Source: Toxorhynchites rutilus septentrionalis
Lineage: Eukaryota; Arthropoda; Insecta; Diptera; Culicidae
DNA: 64,000 bases
Assembly (NCBI RefSeq): GCF_029784135.1
Contig: NC_073746.1
Span: forward strand, 305,366,665-305,430,664
Reading direction: 5' to 3'
In this document: positions 11,411-22,155 of the stretch, one piece after another
Layout of the letters: each line of letters starts with the position of its first letter
How positions within the stretch are numbered: position 1 is the stretch's first letter
Made by a program: the position numbers and the translations under genes
The notes under the pieces: model-generated
What the model saw: only the letters and a program-made list of their open reading frames with translations
Database searches by the model: none
Told to the model about the DNA's origin: nothing

Positions 11411-11542
11411 CATTCTGTTTCATTTTCGACAACAGCATCCTAGTGGGCCCTTGGCCAAGATTGAAATGAAGAGGACATGTCAGTTTTCGTCGTGACTTGG
11501 AATAGCTGACTAATCGGTATGCCATCGAAACAATTGAATATA

Positions 11543-12816
11543 TTAGGCTGTCAAAAAAGTCCTGCGGTATTTCCGCGAGGTGTCGTTGTAAGCGCGTAGT
11601 TCTAGTTGTATTCATTGTATCGAGTCATACTATAGCTTGTTGGAAAGGTATTATAATAAAGTCCTGTGTTTTGTTTGGTTAAGTCGTTCGTGAGTTATAG
11701 TGTCGCAAATATGGAGCAAAATAGAGAGAAAATCCGACATATTTTACAGTACTACTATGACAAAGGCAAAAATGCATCTCAAGCTGCTAATAAAATTTGT
11801 GCAGTTTATGGACCCGATACAGTTTCCATTTCCACCGCACAACGATGGTTTCAACGTTTTCGTTCTGGTGTAGAGGTCGTCGATGATGCGCCACGCTCCA
11901 GAAGGCCTGTCGTCGAAAATTGCGACAAAATCACTGAATTAGCCGAGAAAGACCGGCATAGTAGCAGCCGTAGCATCGGCCAAGAGCTGGGGATAAGTTA
12001 TCAAACCGTTATTAACCATTTGAAGAAGCTTGGATTCACAAAGAAGCTCGATCTATGGGTGCCACACACGTTGACGCAAAAAAAAACATCTTTGACCGTA
12101 TCGACGCATGTGAATCGCTGCTGAATCGCAACAAAATCGACCCGTTTCTGAAGCGGATGGTGACTGGCGATGAAAAGTGGGTCACTTACGACAACGTGAA
12201 GCGCAAACGGTCGTGGTCGAAGCCCGCTGAAGCGGTTCAGACGGTGGCCAAGCCCTCATTAACGGCCAGGAAGGTTCTTCTGTGTGTTTGGTGGGATTGT
12301 CAAGGAATAATCTATTATGAGCTGCTTCCCTATGGCCAAACGCTCAATTCGGACCTGTACTGCCAACAACTGGACCGCTTGAAGGTAACACTCATGAAGA
12401 AGAGGCCATCTTCGATAAACAGAGGCCGCATTGTCTTCCATCAGGACAACGCCAGGCCACACACTTCTTTGGTGACGCGCCAGAAGCTCCGGGAGCTCGG
12501 ATGGGAGGTTCTTTTGCATCCGCCGTATAGTCCGAACTTTGCACCAAGTGACTACCACCTGTTTTTGCCCAACGAGCGAACGATCTAGGTAGTCAGAAGT
12601 TAGCCACAAAAGAGGCCTGTGAAAATTGACTATCCGAGTTTTTTGCCAATAAGGAAGCGAGCTTCTATAACAGGGGTATTATGAAGTTGGCATCTCGTTG
12701 GGAACAAGTCATCGAACAAAACGGCGCATATTTGACTTAAAACAGATGATTGTAACTAATTTTATGAACAAATGAAAATTCAAAAAAAATACCGCAGGAC
12801 TTTTTTGACAGCCTAA
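11543..12816 (+). mobile_element. mariner transposon copy 2, complete ends
   Basis: The left end TTAGGCTGTCAAAAAAGTCC and the right end GGACTTTTTTGACAGCCTAA form perfect ~28-bp inverted repeats. TA flanks the element at 11541-11542 and 12817-12818. Its length, 1274 bp, is normal for mariner. The transposase is disrupted, so the copy could move only with transposase supplied in trans. Confidence 0.96.
11711..12740 (+). pseudogene. mariner transposase (DD34D), frameshifted copy 2
   Basis: The start at 11711 (MEQNREK) matches copy 1. The helix-turn-helix region and WVPHTLT linker are present. An A-run expanded to nine (12078-12086; seven in copy 1) shifts the frame, and the catalytic part continues at about 12084-12588. 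Here the second catalytic Asp is intact (FHQDNARPH), and the count to the Asp of APSD is 34 residues, confirming DD34D. The conserved YSPDLAP has become YSPNFAP, the frame shifts again near 12570, and a Trp codon is TGA near 12628. Confidence 0.92.
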
Positions 12817-12818
12817 TA

Positions 12819-14863
12819 TTTGTACCTGAATTGAAAAGCGTTTTTTCTCAGAACAATATTTTTCAAAAGATAACTCAAAAAGTTTTTTATCGATACTATC
12901 TGTATCAGTTTCTTTTACTTAGTTGAGATTTCTTTTGTTAAATAACACCTATTGTGGATTACCACTAGAATACGCTTGACCACAGTGCAGACCGGAGATC
13001 ATTTTTACAGTTTTATCCACATATAAAAATTAAAAAAATATATATAAAGTAACATTAATATGCACTCTGCTTTTTTTTTATCAATGCAATATGAACTACA
13101 AGTCACACGAATTAACAATTTCCGCTGTGACTTCCTGGACAATGAAATACCTTTTCATATAATCTGCACCTAAAGAGATTTTTTTTTTGAATCCAAACAG
13201 TTATTTTCAACTAAGAACTAACTGCCGACAAGAACATCTTTTCTCTTCGTTCCCACATCAAACCCAAATTAATGCGGATTGTGTACGAATCCCTCCGTCG
13301 CTTAGAGATGGAAGATATTAACGAGAAAAATATAATCCCGAACCTTATTCAGTGGCCAAAGAAAAGCAAGGTACGACGAAAACTCCCCTAAACACGAAAC
13401 TTACCTGCAAACCAAGCATTACTGTACACATTCAAGATTCCCCTTCCATCACTTCTGTGTATGGCGGTGTGGCTGCGTTTGGCGTGACGTGAGAATATTC
13501 ACACGAACAAATTTACGCGCAATTATCCGCTCACCATCTATTCCTTACATTCCTATCAGCTTGGGATCAGCTTCTGAACCGAGTGAAAAAAATTGTAAAT
13601 CGCCAGAAGAATATGAAACGGTTGGAAGCAGCCGTTTCGTTTCCCAACGTCCGGGAAGAATGCGAAGGGATAGAATGAAGGGGCATGAGGGTCCACCTTC
13701 CGAAACAACAGGATAATAGAGCGGTAGATAATACAAAAAAAAAGTGATGCGATTATGGCGTGCGAAATTCATACTTTCTTTGGCCCTTTTAGTTCAGAGA
13801 TCATCGTCGGATATTTTGTTTGGTTTATGGAAGGGTCTAAAGGTTCCTTTCATCCCTTGGTTATTATTCATTTCGTTATTTGAATACTGGAATTAATTCA
13901 GGTTTTTAGCCAAAAAAGGAACTTGACCCTACTTGTATCGTAAACACGTTCTGTTTACTACTTTTCGCCAGCTTTTGACGTTGCTTCCGGAAAATAATAT
14001 TATTATTCGATTTTTACCATCATCCACACAGTCAAGGTCCTTCATGTCAATCGTTAAAGGATACGAGAGTCAAATAAGTCAGACAGAAGGTGATAAATGT
14101 GCATCCAATTTTTCGCTTACAATTGTGGTCACGTTTCTTCGATAAATGATCGAGCGTTGTAAAGCGAAAGTGGGTCTGAAATAAGTTTTTTACCAACGAG
14201 GAGGAGAATCCAAAGTTTAGTTGGATATTTGCAATAAACATTCTTGTTGAAAGTATGATCCGAATATTTAATATTATGTTCAAATTTTTATCAGTTCATT
14301 GCGAAAGTTTTCACAAAATCAATTACTCCCGCGCATCGGGAGGAGGAACTTTTTTGTCCCTCCATGATGTGTGTATTTATTGAATGAGAGGGTATTCGAT
14401 GTTTGTATGTTTGAGAAAGATGCAGCGGAATATATCGCATGGATTCGTCGGTTTTCTGTCATCAATTCTAATGCACGTTGCATTGTCACATTCCGAAATC
14501 ATCACGAATTTATTAAGAGCCGCTTCACGGTATTCACAATTTAGAATTTTTTTTCGTTCTATCGATTATAGCTATCATTACTGTGCTATACAGGTCTAAA
14601 TTACTATAGAATTTCAATTCGTTCATATGCGCATTTATTATTATCTCTAATTATTTTAATGTGATGGCTATAATGGCGAAATACCGTTTTTAGTTATTCT
14701 ATTGGTCACCACTAGAATGAGATTTAAATATGCTTGTAGCATCCCAGAACAGTAACAAACGTTATCCATCATGTTCATCCGTCATATTACGAGAATGGAG
14801 GTGCATTATCCATCATATCTGCTGGATGATTCATGGTTGACTATATTTTCTGAACTGCTAGAG
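12819..14863. other. No gene recognised; mostly unique AT-rich DNA
   Basis: 13240-13760 is GC-richer and includes a 75-codon plus-strand frame (13489-13716) without recognisable motifs. The rest is AT-rich. I see no inverted ends or tandem repeats. Confidence 0.45.
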
Positions 14864-14865
14864 TA

Positions 14866-16162
14866 AAGGGTGTGTCACATCAAATTGCATCACGGAAAAA
14901 ACGCTGTAGAAATTCGCTCAGTAGACCGATCCTTTTGAAAATTTTAGACAGTAAAATAAAAACTATTAAACAACTTTTGGCATTTTCTTTTTATTCATAC
15001 TTCGAGCCCAAGCCCGTATGATCGCACCTTCCTCTTTACCCCGTTCATAAGGTTCTGTACAACGTCAGGTTGTAGTTTTTTTTAACAGAAATCCATTTTC
15101 TCTTGAAGTCCGCCTCCGATTTGACAACTTCTGGGTTCTTCCGGAGGGCCTGCTTCATAATCGCCCAATATTTCTCTATTGGGCGAAGCTCCGGCGCGTT
15201 GGGCGGGTTCATTTCCTTTGGCACGAAGGTGACCCTGTTGGCTTCGTACCACTCCAACACATCCTTTGAATAGTGGCACGAAGCGAGATCCGGCCAGAAG
15301 ATGGTCGGGCCCTCGTGCTGCTTTAATAGTGGTAGTAAGCGCTTCTGTAGGCACTCGTTAAGGTAAACCTGCCCGTTTACCGTGCCGGTCATCACGAAGG
15401 GGGCGCTCCGCTTTCCGCAAGAGCAGATCGCTTACCACACCATGTACTTTTTGGCAAACTTGGATAGTTTCTGCTTGCGAATCTCCTCCGGAACGCTGAA
15501 TTTGTCCTCTGCGGAGAAGAACAACAGGCCCGGCAGCTGACGAAAGTCCGCTTTGACGTAGGTTTCGTCGTCCATTACCAGGCAATGCGGCTTCGTCAGC
15601 ATTTCGGTGTATAGCTTCCGGGCTCGCGTCTTCCCCACCATGTTTTGCCTTTCGTCGCGGTTAGGAGCCTTCTGAACCTTGTATGTACGCAGGCCCTCCC
15701 GCTGTTTGGTCCGCTGGACGAATGAACTTGACAAATTCAGCTTATTGGCGACATCCCGGACCGAACTTTTCGGATCACGTCTAAACTGCTTAACTACGCG
15801 CTTGTGATCTTTTTCACTGACGGAGCATCCATTTTTGCCGTTCTTCACCTTCCGGTCGATGGTTAGGTTCTCGAAGTATCGTTTTAGTACTCTGCTGACC
15901 GTGGATTGGACGATTCCCAGCATCTTACCGATGTCCCGATGTGACAACTCCGGATTCTCGAAATGAGTGCGCAGGATTAATTCACGACGCTCTTTTTCGT
16001 TCGACGACATTTTTCCAAATTTACGAAAAATTGACAGTGAAGCATGGCCAACGTGATCTATACACTCTTATCTGATTATAAGCGAAAGCTGAAGATATAA
16101 TTCCTAAAAATTAAATTTCTACAGCGTTTTTTCCGTGATGCAATTTGATGTGACACACCCTT
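14866..16162 (-). mobile_element. DD37E (ITmD37E-type) transposon copy A
   Basis: Perfect inverted ends of about 49 bp begin AAGGGTGTGTCACATCAAAT. TA flanks the element at 14864-14865 and 16163-16164. It is 1297 bp long and lies on the minus strand. The transposase is broken. The same ends and nearly the same body recur at 20658-21955 and 62176-63473. Confidence 0.96.
15045..16010 (-). pseudogene. DD37E transposase, nonsense and frameshift (copy A)
   Basis: IS630/Tc1/mariner-type transposase. Residues 1-192 (MSSNEKERRE... to ...KYMVW) are open from 16010 down to 15432: two helix-turn-helix segments and the first catalytic Asp in VMDDET. Codon 193, Gln in the intact copy at 62329, is TAA. Reading resumes with FVMTGTVNGQ, the second Asp in WPDLASCHYS and the Glu in LRPIEKYW. 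A one-base loss in a T run near 15076 then shifts the frame, losing the last ~25 residues. Both catalytic halves are otherwise well preserved, so the copy died recently. Confidence 0.93.
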
Positions 16163-16164
16163 TA

Positions 16165-18220
16165 AGCTTGATTTTTTGTTGTTGTTGGGGAATCAAGGCC
16201 AGACCACAGAGAAGTGGCAATCAGGGCTAGTCAATTTCGAATCTAAATGATGAAAATGACTTCTTCACTTCTTCCCCTCCCTTCAGCCAATTTTAATTTC
16301 GATTGTGTGTATTCACTATTCATCGATCTGAAACATCGATTCTTCAATTTAATTTTTGCTTTGCTGTAGTTTCCTTTGAATTTGGAAACAGACGCTTTCA
16401 CTTGACGATTGAAACTGCTCTAGTCATTATCATTGGAAATGGCTATTACAAATGATAATGACTACATAATGACTTTTTTTTTGCTATGACACTTTCAGTT
16501 TCACATGTGAAAGGACGATCACTGCTTCCAATTGAAAGTTTCATTCGATTTCATTTATCGAAACAGGATTTTCCCGGAGTGTCTTTCAAAAAAGTGAAAT
16601 AAAAAGACGCATATGAGGGCATATTGGTCTTACAACCAGTGCCGACGACTGATTACGCCTGCAGGCATACTGCACAGTCATTCACATCGTCATTTTCATT
16701 AATTTCAGTGAATACGGCTCGAGTTCCAACGAAATTTTCATTCGAAACAATACACTTTCATTCAATATAAGAACCTTCCATTTTCATTTGACGATTCGAT
16801 AATTTTGTTTCAATATGAAGAAGAAAAGAAATGAACGTGAAATGAAAGGAAGGTACGAAGGTGAAGTTCTTTATATTTAGCGTAAGGAGAGAGTAGCACT
16901 ATTTTCAGTCCGCATGAGTTTGCATGAATTTGAAAGGCGATAGGCTCATAATTGAGTGACGTTATGTCAATTGAAGTGAAATTGTAAGACCCTGGGGGCA
17001 ATAACTGCAAAATTAGTATTATATTACGATAATGTAACACCTTTTTTAAATTAGTATTTTTACGATAATGTAACACCTTTTGAAAGTCCCTCTAACTTGA
17101 CCAAACTAATGAAGTGTTTTTTCAGGGTTCTGGCGATTCTTAATAACGATGCCAGAATCTTTATATCAGCTTTAAATCACAGGCAAGCGACATTATTCTA
17201 TGCACCATTCCGCACATCTGCTGCGCAATGAAAAGTGAGTTCTCCCTCCCGATGATGAGACGAGCCTAGGGATAAACCCAAATGATACGAAAGCGGAAAG
17301 CAGCCCTTAGAAGAAAAAAAAAACAGTCCGAAAATGACGAAAAGCATCAACATGACACTCGGCACGAAACTTGTATAAAAGCAACGGCATGCAAAAATGG
17401 TAACCTCTCGGCGTAACGATGTAAGGAGATGTGTCTAAAACGCGCCTGCCGGGCAATTTGATCCGTCTGATTTTCTCGTAAACAAACAAGAATAGAAATG
17501 CAATGGTTATAAGCAATCGTGCTAGTCAATGATAGAATCCTACCATGCAAGTTTTACATTTGTAACACGCATGAAAAATATAAGAAAAAAAATTTCTTTA
17601 GCAGCGATTTTCGATGTAATTTTTCACATCATTTCTATAAGGATTTTGTTGCTTGAAAACGATTCAGAGGCGATAACTGTGAGACATATTCATTGAGTCG
17701 AGTTCCCAGTGGATATCTAAGATGAGGAAAACGGTTCCGCATCTGCTTACCATCGGGTAGTACGTCATTACCTCGATCGAGGGAATTTGCTCGCTTTCGG
17801 CCGGATAACATTCTCACGAGAGAAATGGCTTGTATGTGAGGGATGCCAGATGGCTTTTTCCAATATCTTTGCATGACACGAATAAATGTCTTCAAATGTT
17901 ATCATAATGAACAACCATGTTCGATAAATCTAACAAACAATTGTTTTCACATACTTTGAAATGACCTCAGTATGTTTTCACAAAATTAAATGTCTTTAAA
18001 ACGAAAACATGTCTTCACGTCTGGCATCTACATTATGTGCTCAGAGAATGTAGGAAAAAAAAGAGCGGGCTGGATAATTAATGCACGAATACTGGGAGAA
18101 CACGCTCATCGGAGAAACGGTTTCTTCTTTTCGCTGGTGAGCATGAAGTGAATAGATTGATAGAATTTCTCATTCATACAAGCTGTTTCTCTGAGCTTTA
18201 TAGTCTCTGAGAGAAACGGC
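16165..18220. other. No gene recognised; dispersed repeat at 16380-16940
   Basis: 16380-16940 holds a repeat whose inverted relative is at 39350-39570; shared words include AGAGAGTAGCACTATTTTCA and GTCCGCATGAGTTTGCATG. It is rich in CATTTTCATTT-like runs. 17100-18220 appears unique and has only short frames without motifs. Confidence 0.6.
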
Positions 18221-18566
18221 TTAGGGGCTATCCATATACCACGTGGACAGAAAAAGCACGATTTTAGACTCCCCCCTCCCCCTCCGTGGACAAGCGTGGA
18301 CATTGACTCTACCCCTCCCCGGTTGTCAACGTGGACATTCTTTCATGTATTTCAATTGAAAAATGGAAATAATTGCATTGTGCCTATATTCAATTTTAAA
18401 TTAGTCTTATTTTGTATTTGGTGTTTTTTAATGATAAAAAATAATTCAAGAAAAAAAAGTTCTTTTTTTGTTGATGGAGACTAAAAATCTTTCGATTCAT
18501 TCGTCTTCACAAATCACATATTAAAAAAAAAAGAAGGCAAAAGCTTCTCAACTGTACTTCTTCCAG

Positions 18567-18818
18567 CTACAGTATCTCAACTGGACTGTTAATGTCCGCC
18601 CAATACAAAACCTTTCCCGTCATTGTTAAGAAATTTTTCAGAGGACGCGTTCCATTCGATATATCGGCTAAGAGCGCCTTGAAAGTATGTTTTATTAACA
18701 AATTCCCAGCGACCTGATCTGCATATCCAGATGATTTGCTCATGAGGCAAAATGACACTAGAAAGTTCTCTTTCTTTTGATGCAACGCAAACTGCTTTAC
18801 TTTCGGGGCCGGCAACAT
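18567..18818 (-). CDS. Unrecognised 83-codon frame inside the TTA-flanked element
   Basis: A basic and hydrophobic 83-residue frame starting MLPAPKVKQFALHQ and ending YWADINSPVEIL. No motif that I can assign to a transposase or other family is visible. It lies about 340 bp from the left end of the host element on the opposite strand to its left-to-right reading. It could be a remnant of that element's own gene or chance. Confidence 0.15.
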   Translation of the reverse strand: MLPAPKVKQFALHQKKENFLVSFCLMSKSSGYADQVAGNLLIKHTFKALLADISNGTRPLKNFLTMTGKVLYWADINSPVEIL

Positions 18819-18906
18819 TGAAATCGTTTGAATGATACCAATGGGCTTTATTAGTAATAAAGGTTGTCTTTTATTTTTTGATTTCTTTCATTTATGTAGA
18901 ATTTAT

Positions 18907-19170
18907 TACTAATAGTAATAGTAATAGTAATAGTAATAGTAATAGTAATAGTAATAGTAATAGTAATAGTAATAGTAATAGTAATAGTAATAGTAATAGT
19001 AATAGTAATAGTAATAGTAATAGTAATAGTAATAGTAATAGTAATAGTAATAGTAATAGTAATAGTAATAGTAATAGTAATAGTAATAGTAATAGTAATA
19101 GTAATAGTAATAGTAATAGTAATAGTAATAGTAATAGTAATAGTAAAAATAGTAATAGTAATAGTGAAAT
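18907..19170. repeat. (AATAGT)n hexanucleotide array
   Basis: About 44 hexamers, essentially perfect until one AATAGTAAAAAT variant near 19144. The plus-strand Asn-Ser frame through it is a by-product of the repeat. Confidence 0.98.
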
Positions 19171-19179
19171 GGTGGGTTA

Positions 19180-20655
19180 AAGTTACTAAAACAAAAATTC
19201 GTTCTTTTTCATCCCATGTGTTCTAATGTGTATGGAAATCTGTTCTATCATTTATGTAATAATCCCAGTATGATAACTGCCCAAAAATACTAATCCTTCA
19301 AAATCGCTTCTCGAGAACATTCGAAAGAGTCAACGACAAATACATATTTGTTTTTGTAATGATTTTAACGTGAAGATTGTTGCCAAAGCAAACACAAAAA
19401 CGCCATTGATTCCATCGGACATTAGGATTGCACTCTAAAAAATCATACTGAAATTAGAAACATTTCTTCGGTGACTTCAAAGGACTGTACAACAGTAAAA
19501 CTGCGCAATCAAGCAAATAATGTTACAGTCAAGCATGAAATAACATCTGAAAAAGAATATTTGGCAATAAAATCATTCGCCTGCAGAAAATCTGAGAAAC
19601 GAGTGTCGGAAAGAATTTTTGTGAAGACTTCTGTAATTATTTAGCGCAGTTGAATGTAGTTTTATTTGAAGCTAATCGATGTAATATTAAAAAAATGTGT
19701 CGAAAGCATTCAAATGAAGAAACAACTGGATATAGGCATACTTCTTCACTGAAATTTGACTGCTAGATACCAGTTCAGATATAGAAGCGAAAATTAGAAC
19801 AAAGAAAACAATAGTCAATAGTGCCTAAAATGCTCCAATTTGAAAAAGAATATTTTCGATGCGTTTAATTCCATAGATTGTAGATTTGTCAAGTTTAATT
19901 ACAAAAATAAAGCAGGAAGACTTATCACTTGTGACTTCGACCATAACATTGATCGTATTAATAGGATTTTCCTTTTGGCTATGGTGCATAATTTGTAATC
20001 TAATCCCGGATTCAAAGCTTCCTTGAAAAAAAAAACACAAAGGTCGTAATAACATTTGCTAATTAACAGAAATCTCACATGTAACATCCTAATCTTTCGT
20101 AGGACGAAGTGTTCCTTAAAAAACTGCTCTCCGATGCTGAGCACACCTAACGCAGCTGTATCAAAGATAACTTCGCAAAGTGGAAGTTAAGTTCGGGAAA
20201 CATTTGGGAACGAGGGTACTGCCATCAGAAAAGGTGGACTGAATCTGCTTCTGTCAGTACAGAGTTCTGCGCATGAACTCTGTTTTTGAGTAGGTATTAT
20301 AAAATTTTGTATAGCACTCGCTTCGCTAAGTCCTTATCAAATTATTTGAAACATCCTCTAAATATTCCGGTCATTTCATCATGTCATCAACATCCCTCAT
20401 GTACTCTGCAGATAGAAATGTATCAGCAGTTCACCATGTCAAATTTACTCTCACGTAGACCTGGACCTATAACACAGAAATCAGTTTATGCTCGAATGTG
20501 ACGTAGCTTAGAATTTGAAAACAATGATCATCTACTACCAATAGAAGCTTGATCGCTCACCGTTTATGTGAGTTCCATGCAGAATACATATTTCAGAAGT
20601 TCGATGATATGGAAAAATATTCGACATAACCACCATTTTATGGATCAATATGGAG
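19180..20655. other. AT-rich interior of the TTA-flanked element, no gene seen
   Basis: Only short open frames on both strands, none with recognisable motifs. Confidence 0.5.
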
Positions 20656-20657
20656 TA

Positions 20658-21955
20658 AAGGGTGTGTCACATCAAATTGCATCACGGAAAAATCGCTGTA
20701 GAAATTCGCCCAGTAGACCGATCCTTTTGGAAATTTTAGACAGTAAAATAAAAACTATTAAACAACTTTTGGCATTTTCTTTTTATTCATACTTCGAGCC
20801 CAAGCCCGTATGCTCGCACCTTCCTCTCTACCCCGTCCATAAGGTTCTGTACAACGTCAGGTTGTAGTTTTTTTTGAACAGAAATCCATTTTCTCTTGAA
20901 GTCCGCCTCCGATTTGACAACTTTTGGGTTCTTCCGGAGGGCCTGCTTCATAATCGCCCAATATTTCTCTATTGGGCGAAGCTCCGGCGCGTTGGGCGGG
21001 TTCATTTCCTTTGGCACGAAGGTGACCCCGTTGGCTTCGTACCACTCCAACACGTCCTTTGAATAGTGACACGAAGCGAGATCCGGCCAGAAGATGGTCG
21101 GGCCCTCGTGCTGCTTCAATAGTGGTAGTAAGCGCTTCTGTAGGCACTCCTTAAGGTAAACCTGCCCGTTTACCGTGCCGGTCATCACGAAGGGGGCGCT
21201 CCGCTTTCCGCAAGAGCAGATCGCTTACCACACCATGTACTTTTTGGCAAACTTGGATAGTTTCTGCTTGCGAATCTCCTCCGGAACGCTGAATTTGTCC
21301 TCTGCGGAGAAGAACAACAGGCCCGGCAGCTGACGAAAGTCCGCTTTGACGTAGGTTTCGTCGTCCATTACCAGGCAATGCGGCTTCGTCAGCATTTCGG
21401 TGTACAGCTTCCGGGCTCGCGTCTTCCCCACCATGTTTTGCCTTTCGTCGCGGTTAGGAGCCTTCTGAACCTTGTATGTACGCAGGCCCTCCCGCTACTT
21501 GGTCCGCTGGACGAATGAACTTGACAAATTCAGCTTATTGGCGACATCCCGGACCGAACTTTTCGGATCACGTCTAAACTGCTTAACTACGCGCTTGTGA
21601 TCTATTTCACTGACGGAGCATCCATTTTTGCCGTTCTTCACCTTCCGGTCGATGGTTAGGTTCTCGAAGTATCGTTTTAGTACTCTGCTGACCGTGGATT
21701 GGACGATTCCCAGCATCTTACCGATGTCCCGATGTGACAACTCCGGATTCTCGAAATGAGTGCACAGGATTAATTCACGACGCTCTTTTTCGTTCGACGA
21801 CATTTTTCCAAATTTACGAAAAATTGACAGTGAAGCATGGCCAACGTGATCTATACACTCTTATCTGATTATAAGCGAAAGCTGAAGATATAATTCCTAA
21901 AAATTAAATTTCTACAGCGTTTTTTCCGTGATGCAATTTGATGTGACACACCCTT
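20658..21955 (-). mobile_element. DD37E transposon copy B, nested
   Basis: Same inverted ends as copy A with one difference in the left end (GGAAAAATCG versus GGAAAAAACG). TA flanks it at 20656-20657 and 21956-21957. It is 1298 bp, minus strand, and lies inside the 18224-22152 element. Confidence 0.96.
20787..21803 (-). pseudogene. DD37E transposase with two nonsense codons (copy B)
   Basis: The frame is otherwise continuous over 338 codons and has a normal C-terminus (ends YGLGLEV). Codon 103 (Gln, CAG in the intact copy) is TAG. Codon 193 is TAA, the same change seen in copy A. The catalytic residues in VMDDET, WPDLASCHYS and RPIEKYW are present. Because codon 193 is shared with copy A while TAG103 and the copy A frameshift are private, both copies probably descend from one defective source moved in trans. 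Confidence 0.94.
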
Positions 21956-22155
21956 TACTCAAAATGGCCGGAAAGTTTAAAGATTCTTGAAAATTTATTT
22001 TCAAAAACAGATATGAATGTATTTAAAAAAAATTGTTTTACGTGTCCACGTGGACATTATCTGTACCCCCACCCCCCTCACCATGGACAAGCGTGGACAT
22101 TTTCGTACCCCCTACCCTCCTAAAGTTGTCCACGTGGTATGTGGACGGCCCCTTA

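Larger units (their letters stand above)
18224..22152. mobile_element. PIF/Harbinger-like inverted-repeat element with TTA target duplications
   Basis: The left end GGGGCTATCCATATACCACG and the right end, read inverted, GGGGCCGTCCACATACCACG, extend through TGGACA. TTA flanks both sides (18221-18223 and 22153-22155), the duplication typical of PIF/Harbinger elements. Several GTGGACA/GTCCACG motifs lie just inside both ends and could be transposase-binding repeats. The interior has a hexamer array (18907-19170) and a nested DD37E copy (20658-21955). I find no DDE or Myb/SANT gene, so it is non-autonomous or decayed. Confidence 0.7.

Noticed and set aside
11040..11615. 191-codon minus frame of SYPIL repeats
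   Set aside because: Produced by the (ATAGG)n pentamer array.
17635..17895. 86-codon minus frame checked as a possible viral or gene remnant
   Set aside because: I recognised no motif of any viral or cellular family.
18878..19180. 100-codon Asn-Ser repeat frame
   Set aside because: Produced by the (AATAGT)n hexamer array.
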